From positions 124,001 to 188,000 of the forward strand of contig NZ_JAVDSB010000001.1 in NCBI RefSeq assembly GCF_031455095.1: DNA of 64,000 nt, read 5' to 3'. Under the pieces are notes generated by a model that was given only the letters and a program-made list of their open reading frames with translations, was not told where the DNA came from and did no database searches. Below, in pieces: positions 26,531-36,168 of this stretch (its first letter is position 1; each line of letters starts with the position of its first letter). The stretch is from Paenibacillus_E qinlingensis_A. GTDB lineage: Bacteria; Bacillota; Bacilli; Paenibacillales; NBRC-103111. Both the position numbers and the translations under genes were made by a program.

Positions 26531-27918
26531 TCAAATCGTTATATTTGCGCGTGGTTGTAACCTTTTTAGCAATTGTAGTCCTAAGTGTTCTTGTCGCTTT
26601 TCCGTTGGCCATGTACTTTTTTACGAATATGATTTCGACGCAGTTTCAATCCGAGATGTTAGCCGTTGGACGACAAATTGTCACGTTAAGCAATGAAGTG
26701 CAGCCGAAGAACCTGTATTCTTTTGTAACGGGAAGCAATCGATTAAACGAAAATTATTTGTTCACGTTATTTGACGCCAAGGGAGACTCATTCGGGGATA
26801 TTCCTACTGTCAATGGGAAGCCGCGCATTCAATCTTCTGAGGTTGCTGACGTTTTAAAAGGACATATATATAAAAGCTTGGATTTCGCTGCACCCTTACG
26901 CGGGATTAACGGGATCAAAGTTGGCGTGCCGCTGATCGTTGGCGATCAGAGCTACGCGTTATTCATACATACGAACATCACAGATGCTGCACGCAGACAA
27001 CTCCAGACCTTGATCGTATCTGTGCTTACCATCGTTTTGGCTGTTGGGAGCCTTCTCATACTCATTGCTTCGCGTTATTTAGTTAATCCCTTGAAAAAAC
27101 TGACTATAGCCACAGAGAAGCTGGCTCGAGGCAATTTTAATGTCAATGTTAACGTAAATAACAAAGACGAATTGGGTATGCTCGCGGAAAGCTTCAATCA
27201 TATGGCTGGAGAGCTCAAGCAGCTGGAGCAGATGCGGCAAGATTTCGTTTCGAATGTATCCCATGAGATTCAATCGCCGTTAACATCGATTCGCGGCTTT
27301 TCTAAAGCATTACGGGAGTCTGATATCGCTGATCATGATCGGATCAAATACTTGGAGATCATCGAACGTGAGAGTGAACGACTGTCTCGACTAAGTGAAA
27401 ATTTACTGAAGCTCGCCTCCTTAGAGTCGGAGCATCATCCCTTCCATCCCTCCATTTATGATCTGGATGAGCAGCTTCGGAGGATTGTTGTTTTCTATGA
27501 ACCGCAATGGTCTGCAAAAGAACTAGATATGGATCTAGCCTTACCACGTGTGAAAATATTTGCGGATGCGGATCAATTAAGCCAAGTATGGATGAATGTG
27601 ATAGGCAATGCGATCAAATTCACGCCGACAGGTGGACATATTTATATCAAGCTGGTTCCCCTGCGAGACAGGGTTCAGATCTGGATTCAGGATAACGGAA
27701 TGGGCATTCCGGAAGAGGAACAGGGGCGGATTTTCGACCGTTTCTATAAGGTGGATCAGGCAAGGCAGCGTGATAGTGGCAGCGGTCTGGGGCTTGCCAT
27801 TGTTCGTAAAATCATTGATATGCATGATGGAACGATTGAGGTTCAAAGCGAGGAAGGCAAAGGCACATTATTTCTTATTGTTTTACCGACGACTCATTCA
27901 CCAACTAAAAAGAGTTAA
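26527..27918 (+). CDS. Sensor histidine kinase, HssS-like
   Basis: The 463-residue kinase has two transmembrane helices (about 7-32 and 162-185) around an extracellular sensor region of about 130 residues. These are followed by HAMP, a dimerisation domain with phospho-accepting His246 in VSHEIQSPLTSIRG, and an ATPase domain with N-box VIGNAIKFT, DNGMGIP and GSGLGLAIVRKI. Layout and length match HssS. It overlaps its regulator gene by ATGA, so both are one transcript ending at a terminator right after the stop. The likely target is the export module that follows. Confidence 0.9.
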   Translation: MIKSLYLRVVVTFLAIVVLSVLVAFPLAMYFFTNMISTQFQSEMLAVGRQIVTLSNEVQPKNLYSFVTGSNRLNENYLFTLFDAKGDSFGDIPTVNGKPRIQSSEVADVLKGHIYKSLDFAAPLRGINGIKVGVPLIVGDQSYALFIHTNITDAARRQLQTLIVSVLTIVLAVGSLLILIASRYLVNPLKKLTIATEKLARGNFNVNVNVNNKDELGMLAESFNHMAGELKQLEQMRQDFVSNVSHEIQSPLTSIRGFSKALRESDIADHDRIKYLEIIERESERLSRLSENLLKLASLESEHHPFHPSIYDLDEQLRRIVVFYEPQWSAKELDMDLALPRVKIFADADQLSQVWMNVIGNAIKFTPTGGHIYIKLVPLRDRVQIWIQDNGMGIPEEEQGRIFDRFYKVDQARQRDSGSGLGLAIVRKIIDMHDGTIEVQSEEGKGTLFLIVLPTTHSPTKKS

Positions 27919-27924
27919 CTGTGA

Positions 27925-27953
27925 AAACTTGGTAATGTTCACCAAGTTTTTTT
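27925..27953 (+). terminator. Terminator between kinase and RND operon
   Basis: AACTTGGT (27926-27933) pairs perfectly with ACCAAGTT (27941-27948), followed by TTTTTAC. It separates the two-component pair from the pump operon. Confidence 0.85.
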
Positions 27954-27958
27954 ACTTT

Positions 27959-27978
27959 GTTCATATTGAGTTCATATT
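27959..27978 (+). promoter_or_regulatory. Direct-repeat operator GTTCATATT-N2-GTTCATATT
   Basis: GTTCATATT occurs at 27959-27967 and 27970-27978, an 11-base period typical of OmpR-family tandem sites. It overlaps the expected -35 zone of the RND operon (possible -10 TTTAAT at 27990-27995). As I recall it, the HssR box of hrtAB promoters has this same repeat and spacing. Confidence 0.7.
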
Positions 27979-28026
27979 GAACCTGTATCTTTAATTTCAC
28001 AATCATTAGTTGAGGGGAGTACAGGA

Positions 28027-31000
28027 ATGAATCGACTCACACATTTTTCGATGAAAAACGTTTCCGCGTTATTCATCATCATGATCATGCTTTTTGTAGG
28101 CGGCTTGTATTCAGCAACACAGCTGAAGGAAGAGAACATGCCGAACGTTTCCTTCCCTGTTGTGGCCGTTACAACAACCTACACAGGCGCTCCAAAGGAC
28201 GTAATGGATGAAATTACCGTCCCCATTGAGAAGAAGCTGGCGAATCTAGAAGATTTAGATTCCATGCAATCGACTTCAAGTGATAATTTCTCGATGGTTA
28301 TTGTATTCTTCAAACAAAATGTCGATATCGACAAAAAGAAGCAAGCTGTACAGGACGCTTTGTCAACCGTTTCCTTACCAGCAACCGCTGGTGCGCCAAA
28401 GGCATCTACCTTCGGTGCAGCATCCTTCCCTTCGAATTATTTAGTCGCCTATGCGAACGAGGGTGTCAGCCAAACGGAGCTTGATAAAACGTTCAAAGAT
28501 ACGATTAAACCAGGTCTTGAAGGTATTAAAGGGATCGACCATATGGACATTATCGGTGCCAGAGACACCTCGCTCGACATTGAGCTGGATGCATCAGCAC
28601 TAGACGTATATGGTTTATCACCAGGTATGGTGAGCAATGCCATTAATACCGCCGCGACGAAAACTCCGATCGGTGCTGTTGAAATCGATGGAAATAGCAA
28701 AATGACCCGTGTTACGGGCAATTTGTCCAGTTTGTTTGACCTCCAAAAGGTAGAGATTACAACCCCAACTGGTGCTATTGTTACCTTGGATCAAGTCTCC
28801 AAAGTCAAATCCATTACGGAATCAGATTTCAATGGACGTCTCGATGGCAAACCAGCGATTGGTATGATTTTATATAAAGCTGGCAGTGCCAACGCGGTGG
28901 AATTCTCAGATGAAATTGAGAAGAACATTACGGAATGGAAAACAACGATACCGAACATTGCGTTTAAAAGTACCTTCGACAGTGCTGATCAAATCAAAGA
29001 ATCGATCTCTGGACTTGTCCGTGAAGGAATTGTAGGAGCAGTCCTTGCTTCTTTAATGATTCTAGTATTCTTACGGAATGTACGTATGACACTCATCGTA
29101 CTTGTCTCGATTCCGCTGTCCATTTTGATCACATTATTATTAATGTCGACATTAGACCTTACACTCAATACGATGACGCTTGGCGGTATATTTATCGCGG
29201 TCGGACGGGTTGTCGATGACTCGATTGTCGTTATTGAGAACATTTATGCTTCCTTGGAAAAAGCGCAGGAACGCAAAGAGTCCGTTATTGCTCTAGCAAC
29301 CAAACAAGTATCGATGGCGATTACGTCATCTACCTTGGCTACTGTAGGGGTATTCGCTCCACTTGCTTTGGTAACAGGGGTTGTAGGTGGTTTCTTCCGA
29401 CCTTTCGCTTTAACAATCGCTTGTGCACTTCTTTCATCCTTAATTGTAGCTTTAACGGTTATTCCGATGCTTTCGAAATTACTTGTTTTGCGCAGTAAAC
29501 CGGGCAAGGTTCAGCATGATGAATCTGCGCCAACGAAGTTAACGATGTTTTATGAAAAAGTGCTTACGTGGAGCTTGAAAAATAAAATTAAAACGTTATT
29601 AGTTGCCTTAGTCATGCTTATTGGGACGATGGCTGGAACGATACCGTTCTTATCGGTAGCATTTTTACCTGCTTCAGCGGCATCACATATCATGTACTTC
29701 CAATTAAAAATGCCTTATTCCACATCATTTGATGCAACAGATAGCAAAACAAGAGAAATTGAAACTACGTTGTTAGACCTGAAGGATTCCAAAGGCGAGC
29801 CCGTATTTAAATTTGTAGAAGCTCTAGTAGGATACGCAGGCAGTGATGATGACCGTGTCCCTTACGCGTCTCAGATTTTCCTTGAAGTTAATGAAAATGT
29901 GGATCCCGCAAAAGTACAGGAACAAATGAAAGCTTATATTTTGTCAGAGTTACCGGCTGGTTCTGAAGTTGAGCCTAAGTCCATGGAAGGTGATTTCGGG
30001 GTATCAAGTACAGACTTCGCTTATACACTCCAAGGGGATGATCAGCTTCAATTAGAAAAAGCGGCTAGCATGGTGAAGGAGAAATTGAACACGTTCCCTG
30101 AGCTTGCTGAAGTTGAAGATAATTTGAGTGACGCCAAAACAGAAATTGAAATTGCCGTTGATCAGAAAAAAGCTAGAGCCTATGGCTTAAGCGCAGCATC
30201 CGTTCGAGATGCGGCACGGACATGGATTTCAAAGCAGAATCTGGGCGATATGAAGTTCGATAATATTGTCTATACAACAACAGTTTCATTGGAAAAAACG
30301 GACAGAGATTCCCTAGAGAAACTGGGCAATATTCCGTTAACAGCTCAGAATGGCTCAACCATTCTTTTGAAAGAAGTCGCGAAAATCAATGAAACGAAAG
30401 GCGCTGCCTCCTTGGCTAGGGAGAATCAGTCGCAGCTCGTGAAAGTTTCTGCCAAAATTAATTCAGACAATAAAACAGCAGTAAGTGCGAAGTTAGGTAC
30501 AGCTCTGAAGGAGCTTGAGCTGCCAGAGGGTGTTACACCGCACGTTACAGGTGTATCTGAAGATGTTAACGAAAGCTTTACTCAGTTATTCGTAGCGATG
30601 GCTGCAGCTATTTTCGTAGTTTACTTAATTATGGTGTTAGCGTTCGGGAATGCAAGTGCACCATTTGCGATTCTGTTCTCACTTCCTCTAGCTGTTATTG
30701 GCGGACTCTTAGGTCTCGTCATTGCACGAGAGCCGTTGACGGTAACGTCGATGATCGGGTTCCTCATGTTGATCGGTATCGTCGTTACGAATGCGATCGT
30801 ATTGATCGACCGTGCACAACAGCTGCGCGAAGAAGGTTATACCGTACGTCATGCCTTGATTGAAGCAGGGAAAGTCAGACTTCGACCTATTATCATGACA
30901 GCTGGTGCAACTATTATGGCGTTAGTACCTTTAGCGCTTGGGATTTCAGCTGAAGGTGGATTGATCGGTAAAGGACTAGGGGTTGTTGTTATCGGTGGAT

Positions 31001-31140
31001 TGATTACTTCGACACTCCTGACGCTAGTCGTTGTACCTATTATTTACGAGTTGATTGAAAGTATGAAAAACCGCATCAGTAAGATGTTTAATCGGAAAAA
31101 AGGTAAAGAAAAAATGACAACGAGTTCGTTAGAGGTATAA
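28027..31140 (+). CDS. RND efflux pump subunit (HAE1/SwrC type), copy 1
   Basis: The 1037-residue pump is a proton-driven RND exporter with 12 membrane helices: TM1 near 13-30, then a large outer loop, TM2-6 near 335-480, a break, TM7 near 520-545, a second loop and TM8-12 near 850-1010. The proton-relay pair is Asp397-Asp398 in GRVVDDSIVVIENIY. It is close to SwrC/YerP of Bacillus, linked to surfactin resistance. It starts with MNRLTHFSMKNVSALFI. The fusion protein gene follows 12 bases later with a good ribosome binding site. Expression is probably driven by the HssR-like regulator through the repeat just upstream. Substrate unknown. Confidence 0.92.
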   Translation: MNRLTHFSMKNVSALFIIMIMLFVGGLYSATQLKEENMPNVSFPVVAVTTTYTGAPKDVMDEITVPIEKKLANLEDLDSMQSTSSDNFSMVIVFFKQNVDIDKKKQAVQDALSTVSLPATAGAPKASTFGAASFPSNYLVAYANEGVSQTELDKTFKDTIKPGLEGIKGIDHMDIIGARDTSLDIELDASALDVYGLSPGMVSNAINTAATKTPIGAVEIDGNSKMTRVTGNLSSLFDLQKVEITTPTGAIVTLDQVSKVKSITESDFNGRLDGKPAIGMILYKAGSANAVEFSDEIEKNITEWKTTIPNIAFKSTFDSADQIKESISGLVREGIVGAVLASLMILVFLRNVRMTLIVLVSIPLSILITLLLMSTLDLTLNTMTLGGIFIAVGRVVDDSIVVIENIYASLEKAQERKESVIALATKQVSMAITSSTLATVGVFAPLALVTGVVGGFFRPFALTIACALLSSLIVALTVIPMLSKLLVLRSKPGKVQHDESAPTKLTMFYEKVLTWSLKNKIKTLLVALVMLIGTMAGTIPFLSVAFLPASAASHIMYFQLKMPYSTSFDATDSKTREIETTLLDLKDSKGEPVFKFVEALVGYAGSDDDRVPYASQIFLEVNENVDPAKVQEQMKAYILSELPAGSEVEPKSMEGDFGVSSTDFAYTLQGDDQLQLEKAASMVKEKLNTFPELAEVEDNLSDAKTEIEIAVDQKKARAYGLSAASVRDAARTWISKQNLGDMKFDNIVYTTTVSLEKTDRDSLEKLGNIPLTAQNGSTILLKEVAKINETKGAASLARENQSQLVKVSAKINSDNKTAVSAKLGTALKELELPEGVTPHVTGVSEDVNESFTQLFVAMAAAIFVVYLIMVLAFGNASAPFAILFSLPLAVIGGLLGLVIAREPLTVTSMIGFLMLIGIVVTNAIVLIDRAQQLREEGYTVRHALIEAGKVRLRPIIMTAGATIMALVPLALGISAEGGLIGKGLGVVVIGGLITSTLLTLVVVPIIYELIESMKNRISKMFNRKKGKEKMTTSSLEV

Positions 31141-31152
31141 GGAGGCACATCG

Positions 31153-32451
31153 ATGATTAACGAAGGTTCACGAAGAGGGCATAGCAAATATCGCTGGATG
31201 GGGGTCATCACGCTGTTAACCGCAGCAACAGTGTTGGCGACAGCCTGCTCTGTACCAGGAGGTAAGGATGCGGCAACCGTACAATTAACGCCTAAACCAG
31301 TCAAAACAGAAGCGATCAAGCTTCAAAAGATCAGTAATCCGATTGAACAGGTGGCAGATGTTGTTGCCGGAACGACGCTCGATGTGATGGCAAAAGCGAA
31401 TGGTGAAGTTACCGAGGTTTTGAAGAAACGCGGTGAATATGTGACGAAAGGCGATGTCCTGTTCGTTATTGATAATAAAGATGCGTTATCGAATAAGCGC
31501 AAAAGTGAGCTTCAAGTGAAGAGTGCACAGGATTCGTTGCAGCAAGCAAGAGATAACAAAGTGAACACTCGCAAGGATCTTGCCGATAATGTTGCGCGTA
31601 CCGAAACTGCGCTGAAGAATGCGCAGCAGGATTACAACAAAATTAGAAATGATTTTGATGCAGGTAGTGCTGTGCAACGCCAGGTAGATCAAGTCAAACA
31701 AGCGCTGGACAATGCTCAAATGAGCTTAGATGCTGCACAAAGTAAGCTATCTGCTTTCGATCATACCGATTCTATCTCTTCGATTCAGACGCAAGCAGAA
31801 TCCGCGACTCTGAACTTGGAGGATGCGACGCGTTCTTTAGAAAATTATGAAGTGAAGGCGCCAGGCGATGGTATTCTGACGGATTTCAATATCGTTGTTG
31901 GTCAAACGGCATCCGCACAGGCAGGAAAGGTTGGTCAAATTCAGCAGGTCGATCCAATCAAAATAAAAACAGAGCTAGCTGAAACGAACTACCAGCTTGT
32001 GAAAAACAAGAAGGAGCTGTTGTACTACAACCCGAATACACCTGATAAGAAAGGCACTGCTAAGATTAGCTACTTAGCGCCAATCATGAGCGCTGCCTCC
32101 AAAACGTATACACTGGAATTGGAAGTACCAAATCCTGATCGTACGATTCAACCAGGCGTTCGTTATCAAGTCCAATTGACCACGGAGACGGAAGAGAAAG
32201 TGGCTGTCGTGCCTACACTTAGCATCATTCGTGAAGAATCCGATACCTTCGTATTCGTTCAGCAGGGTGACCAATTTATGAAACGGAAAGTGAAGCTTGG
32301 ACGTATCAATGGTGAATTCCAAGAAGTACTGGAAGGCGTGAAAGAAGGCGACCAACTGGTTATCAGTGGACAGAACACGTTGAAAGACGGTCAAAAGGTG
32401 AACGCTCCGGCCGCATCAACTCAACCAACAACAACACCAGCAGCAAAGTAA
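31153..32451 (+). CDS. RND membrane fusion protein (lipoprotein), copy 1
   Basis: The 432-residue adaptor links the pump to the outside. A lipobox ending in Cys32 (LATAC) makes it a lipoprotein of the outer membrane leaflet. The HlyD/RND-adaptor order is visible: first barrel and lipoyl half (about 60-115), a coiled-coil hairpin (about 115-220, many Gln/Lys/Asp heptads), second lipoyl half (VKAPGDGILTDFNIVVGQ) and beta-barrel (about 260-400). It ends in a low-complexity Ala/Pro/Thr tail. RND pumps of Gram-positive bacteria have no TolC, so the hairpin probably contacts wall-side partners; the third gene of this operon is one candidate. Confidence 0.9.
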   Translation: MINEGSRRGHSKYRWMGVITLLTAATVLATACSVPGGKDAATVQLTPKPVKTEAIKLQKISNPIEQVADVVAGTTLDVMAKANGEVTEVLKKRGEYVTKGDVLFVIDNKDALSNKRKSELQVKSAQDSLQQARDNKVNTRKDLADNVARTETALKNAQQDYNKIRNDFDAGSAVQRQVDQVKQALDNAQMSLDAAQSKLSAFDHTDSISSIQTQAESATLNLEDATRSLENYEVKAPGDGILTDFNIVVGQTASAQAGKVGQIQQVDPIKIKTELAETNYQLVKNKKELLYYNPNTPDKKGTAKISYLAPIMSAASKTYTLELEVPNPDRTIQPGVRYQVQLTTETEEKVAVVPTLSIIREESDTFVFVQQGDQFMKRKVKLGRINGEFQEVLEGVKEGDQLVISGQNTLKDGQKVNAPAASTQPTTTPAAK

Positions 32452-32486
32452 CATCATTGAAATTCATAATGAAGGAGATCGTATAG

Positions 32487-34196
32487 ATGAAAAAGAGACC
32501 ATGGAAGACCAGCATAACCGCTATTATGCTCGGAGCAATGATCGTTCAAGGAGGTACCGCCGCATGGGCAGCGGAGCCTCCTGCCGCAGTGGTAGCCGCA
32601 CCTTCTGTGAATTATGGTTTGACGAATGATATTCGTGCCGCTGTCAAAAGTGTATCAGAAACACCGACAGCGACCGGTTCACAGGTTGCGGTGACTGTCC
32701 GCTTGTACAACGGTGGTACAACCTTAAATCGTGTACCGGAGCATGAGTTTCGCGTGCAAACGGCGAGTGGGATTTCCTACACGCTGAAACCGAGCGCAAG
32801 CAATAAAGCTTCTTTGCAACCAAAAGAAATTGCAGAACTTGTTTATTTTGCAGCAATTGATTCCAAGGAAATTGGTAAAATTGAAGGGATTTCCTTCGTG
32901 AATGTTGATTTATATACGTACCCGAAAGTCGAGACTACGCTGCTTTCAATGCCAACCAACCAAGTATGGTATGGCGGCATAGGAAGCGCGGCGCTTGAAA
33001 GCATCACTAACGTACAATGGGGCGGAGCTTTCATTATTCCTGGTGTGAATTCAGGGCTTACGTATGCGCCTGTTGAAGCCTCAATCCAGAACACGCAAAC
33101 AGGTCGCGTAGCGGTGGTTACTGTGCTTGTGAACAATTCTGGAGCGGGTCGTGAAACCGTTCCTGCTTTCAGAATCGATGCGCAGTCCGAAACGAAGAAT
33201 TACGAGGGCAAACGTACGGAAACAGCTCCAGTTGTTGTGAGCCCAGGTGAGAATACGTTAATCCATTACGCGATCCCTGTTGAGAATGGTGTGACACTTG
33301 CGAATTTGGTTGTGCTTTCGACAGAAACGTTTGTCCCGAAAGAGGGAGGACAACCTACGGAGCTAGCAACAGCTAAAGTGGGTATCAATTGGCCAGTGGA
33401 TGGAAGTCCAGCGGCAGCAGCGTATTCGATCGGTCAACCCATTCCTTTCAATGCTGCTGCGAAATCAATTAGCAAGTTTATGCAAGCGTCTTTGATGGAG
33501 CTTCATCTACATGAGAATCCAGGTGAGGGGTATAAGACAGCCGTAGCGAAGTTCAAATTAACGAACACGAGCACAACGCCAGTCGTTACGCCACCGTTCC
33601 TATCGGAATTAACGAATAAGCAAGGTGTTACGTATCAAGGTACACGTCAAACGAACGTGACAAACTTAATGAATCCTGGCTTAAGTTATGTTGTCAGCTA
33701 TTCTTATATAATTCCTCAGTCTGAGGATAGTGAAAGTTTCACTTTGAAAATATTAGATGGTCAGACTGCAGCACCGTATACACAAACGATTGCCGCTTTG
33801 ACAACAGAACCTCAAAAGGAAACAACGGATGCTCCTATTTCCATGTATCCGTTTGACTTGAAAATTAACGATATCTCAACGAGTATGCAAACGACGGCAC
33901 AATTGACTTACACGTATAAACTGAGAATGGATTTGAGCATTACACAGCAGGAGGATGTCGTTGTTGACAACAATTTCTCCAAACTAAGATTTGAAATTGT
34001 CGATCCAGCAGGACGAGTCGTTGGTGCCAAGGATGCTACTTTCGCAGGGCCTAACAAATTAGTGAGTGGCGTACAAACCATGGATGTATCGAATTTCTCA
34101 TCTGAGCAATTCAGCTATCCATTCACAATTAATGTGTACGAAACCATTGAAACGCCGAACGGCACAGCGAAGCGCTTGCTCAAAACAATCAAATAA
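32487..34196 (+). CDS. Secreted beta-repeat protein of RND module, copy 1
   Basis: The 569-residue protein has a signal peptide (cleavage near AWAA) and no membrane anchor. Four beta-rich units can be made out at about 40-165, 195-290, 330-435 and 450-565. Each unit has a pattern like LxNxxxxxxxVPxFxxxxxxxxxYxxxxx followed by LxPGxxxxxxYxxxxP, reminiscent of DUF4352 or Ig-like accessory domains of Gram-positive lipoproteins. No enzyme motif is visible. A paralogue occupies the same place in copy 2 (55396-57147), with shared patterns such as VAKFKLTN, YVVSYSY, and a related C-terminal RLLKTIK/RLLTTFK. I infer a wall-side partner of the pump and adaptor; its function is unknown. Confidence 0.82.
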   Translation: MKKRPWKTSITAIMLGAMIVQGGTAAWAAEPPAAVVAAPSVNYGLTNDIRAAVKSVSETPTATGSQVAVTVRLYNGGTTLNRVPEHEFRVQTASGISYTLKPSASNKASLQPKEIAELVYFAAIDSKEIGKIEGISFVNVDLYTYPKVETTLLSMPTNQVWYGGIGSAALESITNVQWGGAFIIPGVNSGLTYAPVEASIQNTQTGRVAVVTVLVNNSGAGRETVPAFRIDAQSETKNYEGKRTETAPVVVSPGENTLIHYAIPVENGVTLANLVVLSTETFVPKEGGQPTELATAKVGINWPVDGSPAAAAYSIGQPIPFNAAAKSISKFMQASLMELHLHENPGEGYKTAVAKFKLTNTSTTPVVTPPFLSELTNKQGVTYQGTRQTNVTNLMNPGLSYVVSYSYIIPQSEDSESFTLKILDGQTAAPYTQTIAALTTEPQKETTDAPISMYPFDLKINDISTSMQTTAQLTYTYKLRMDLSITQQEDVVVDNNFSKLRFEIVDPAGRVVGAKDATFAGPNKLVSGVQTMDVSNFSSEQFSYPFTINVYETIETPNGTAKRLLKTIK

Positions 34197-34208
34197 TTGT
34201 TCTAAAAC

Positions 34209-34258
34209 GAAGGGCAGTCTCTCTAGTAGAATTCATCTACGGAGGGACTGCCCTTTAT
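34209..34258. terminator. Bidirectional terminator
   Basis: AAGGGCAGTC pairs with GACTGCCCTT around an inner CTC/GAG hairpin, followed by T-rich sequence on both strands. It separates convergent genes. Confidence 0.85.
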
Positions 34259-34263
34259 TCTTT

Positions 34264-35172
34264 CTATTGATGAACCCTAGCCTTGACGGATTTCGCATAA
34301 TCGGTAGGCGACATACCGAGAGTCTTTTTAAAGTCTCGCGAAAAATAGTGAATGCTCGTATAGCCAAGCAAGCTTGCAATTTCGGTGATATTGTAAGTAC
34401 CTTCACGCATATAGGTTTTGGCTTGTTCGATCTTGAGCGATTTGAACGCTTCCATGACGCCCATCCCCTTCTGGGATTGGAATAGCTCCTTCATCCGGCT
34501 CTTTCCGAGATGGAAGGCTTGGCACACGTCATCTAACGTAAAGGAATCGGCAAGATGATCCCTGAAATAATCGAGTATTTGCCCAACGAGCCTTTGCTCA
34601 TCTTTTTCCTTGTGCAGCGAGGATTGCTTTAATTTCTGGGCCTCTTTCAGGCTTGCCCCTGCGTCATGCTTACGAATGAGGGTGATGAGCAGTACTTCGA
34701 GATAAGCTTTGATCAGCTGTTCACTTGCGAAGGGCGCGCCAATATTTCTCTCAAGCAGATGAACAGATGGAGAGTCGAATGGAGGAAGAAAGGCATGGAA
34801 TCCTTCTTGTGTGATGATCGAAAGCATATTGCGCTCACGATCGCCTAGGGATACGACTTTATTTGCCAGCTTATACATGGCCTCTGAAGGGCACGCAAAA
34901 GCGATAACAATGAGATTAGGCGGCTTATGTTCATGCCTGACATGAACAGTATGAAACTCCTCAGGCTTATGGAAAATCATGTTGCCCTGCACGAGGGTAT
35001 GGATGACATCATCCGCACGCACCTCGACTTCACCTTTGTCCACGTAGAGAATTTCCCAGAAGTCATGCTGCTCACCATCGAATACAAACCCTTTGGCATA
35101 TTCAAAATAGTGGAAAGAAATAAGTGCTTCAATCGAAAGTGATTCCTGTAAATAGATCCGTGGGAAATCCAT
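34264..35172 (-). CDS. AraC-family transcriptional regulator
   Basis: The 302-residue regulator has an N-terminal cupin-like sugar-sensing domain (about 15-130, FDGEQHDFWEILYVDKGEVEV and MIFHKPEEFHTV) and a C-terminal pair of helix-turn-helix motifs (about 195-298) ending with the conserved TSIHYFSRDFKKTLGMSP signature. Such proteins activate sugar-metabolism genes when their ligand is bound. It diverges from the epimerase and dehydrogenase genes across a 150-base region, so these are the probable targets. No other AraC target is suggested here. Confidence 0.88.
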   Translation of the reverse strand: MDFPRIYLQESLSIEALISFHYFEYAKGFVFDGEQHDFWEILYVDKGEVEVRADDVIHTLVQGNMIFHKPEEFHTVHVRHEHKPPNLIVIAFACPSEAMYKLANKVVSLGDRERNMLSIITQEGFHAFLPPFDSPSVHLLERNIGAPFASEQLIKAYLEVLLITLIRKHDAGASLKEAQKLKQSSLHKEKDEQRLVGQILDYFRDHLADSFTLDDVCQAFHLGKSRMKELFQSQKGMGVMEAFKSLKIEQAKTYMREGTYNITEIASLLGYTSIHYFSRDFKKTLGMSPTDYAKSVKARVHQ

Positions 35173-35323
35173 GCTGTCCGTCCTCTCTAGGCGATTTTCT
35201 TCCCGATTACAGCCTATTTTACCACATTCATTTTAGCTAAAGTGCAAATATTTCGGCTTAAATGATAAATCCAATGTGACAGCCCTCTTTTATAATAAAG
35301 AAAAGAAGCGGAGGGATTTCATA
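35173..35323. promoter_or_regulatory. Divergent promoter region, AraC regulator/epimerase
   Basis: The epimerase side has TATAAT at 35291-35296 with no proper -35 (AATCCA at 35268-35273), as expected for an activator-dependent promoter. No strong inverted repeat is seen. Confidence 0.45.
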
Positions 35324-36166
35324 ATGAAAAAAGGGATTAATATTTGGTCATTTCCAGGCTCCATGAGCGTAAAAGATTGCATTACGACTGCGAAAAAAGC
35401 CGGGTTTGACGGCATTGAGTTAGCTTTGAATGAAACAGGTGAACTTAGCTTGGAAAGCACGGAAAGTGAAGTTCGTGCGTACCGCCAGCATGCCGACGAA
35501 ACAGGTATTGAGATAAGCAGCTTAGCTACAGGCCTATTCTGGTCGTATTCGTTGACGAGCAGTGCACCTCAAACGCGTCAAAAAGCGAAAGACATCGTGA
35601 AGAAGCAACTTGAACATGCCGCGGTACTTGGTGTAGACACGATCCTCGTTGTCCCAGGTGCGGTAGGCGTTGATTTCATCCCTGATTCTGAAGTGGTCCG
35701 TTATGATCAAGCGTATGACTACTCCCTAGAAGCGTTTCAAGAGCTTTCGCAGGTTGCTGAGTCCTTGAAGATTTCGATTGGGATTGAAAATGTATGGAAC
35801 AAGTTTTTACTATCTCCGCTGGAAATGCGTGATTTCATTGATAAAGTAAATTCTCCTTATGTAGGTGCTTATTTTGATGTGGGGAATGTCATCTTCTCCG
35901 GTTACCCGGAGCATTGGATTTCTATTTTGAGCCATCGTATTAAAAAAGTGCATTTCAAAGATTATCGCCGCGCAGCTGGCGGTTTGCATGGTTTCGTAGA
36001 TTTACTTGCTGGTGATGTGAATTATCCAGAAGTTATGAAAACCCTTCAAACGATTGGATATGAAGATTATGTCATTGCTGAGATGATTCCAGGCTATACG
36101 CACTTCGGCGAGCAAATTGTCTACAACACATCCGGTGCCATGGATGCTATTCTGGGGAGGAAGTAA
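35324..36166 (+). CDS. Sugar phosphate isomerase/epimerase (TIM barrel)
   Basis: The 280-residue enzyme belongs to the xylose-isomerase-like TIM barrel family that includes L-ribulose-5-phosphate 3-epimerase, tagatose epimerase and IolE-like dehydratases. Metal-binding residues typical of the family are visible in SIGIENVWNKF, GAYFDVGNV, KVHFKDYRR and the C-terminal YVIAEM. ATG 35324 is chosen over an earlier frame because GGAGGG lies about 9 bases upstream and the protein then starts KKGINIWSF, the family's usual start. The dehydrogenase follows after two bases, suggesting a two-step sugar oxidation/epimerisation route controlled by the divergent AraC regulator. Substrate unknown. Confidence 0.87.
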   Translation: MKKGINIWSFPGSMSVKDCITTAKKAGFDGIELALNETGELSLESTESEVRAYRQHADETGIEISSLATGLFWSYSLTSSAPQTRQKAKDIVKKQLEHAAVLGVDTILVVPGAVGVDFIPDSEVVRYDQAYDYSLEAFQELSQVAESLKISIGIENVWNKFLLSPLEMRDFIDKVNSPYVGAYFDVGNVIFSGYPEHWISILSHRIKKVHFKDYRRAAGGLHGFVDLLAGDVNYPEVMKTLQTIGYEDYVIAEMIPGYTHFGEQIVYNTSGAMDAILGRK

Positions 36167-36168
36167 TT

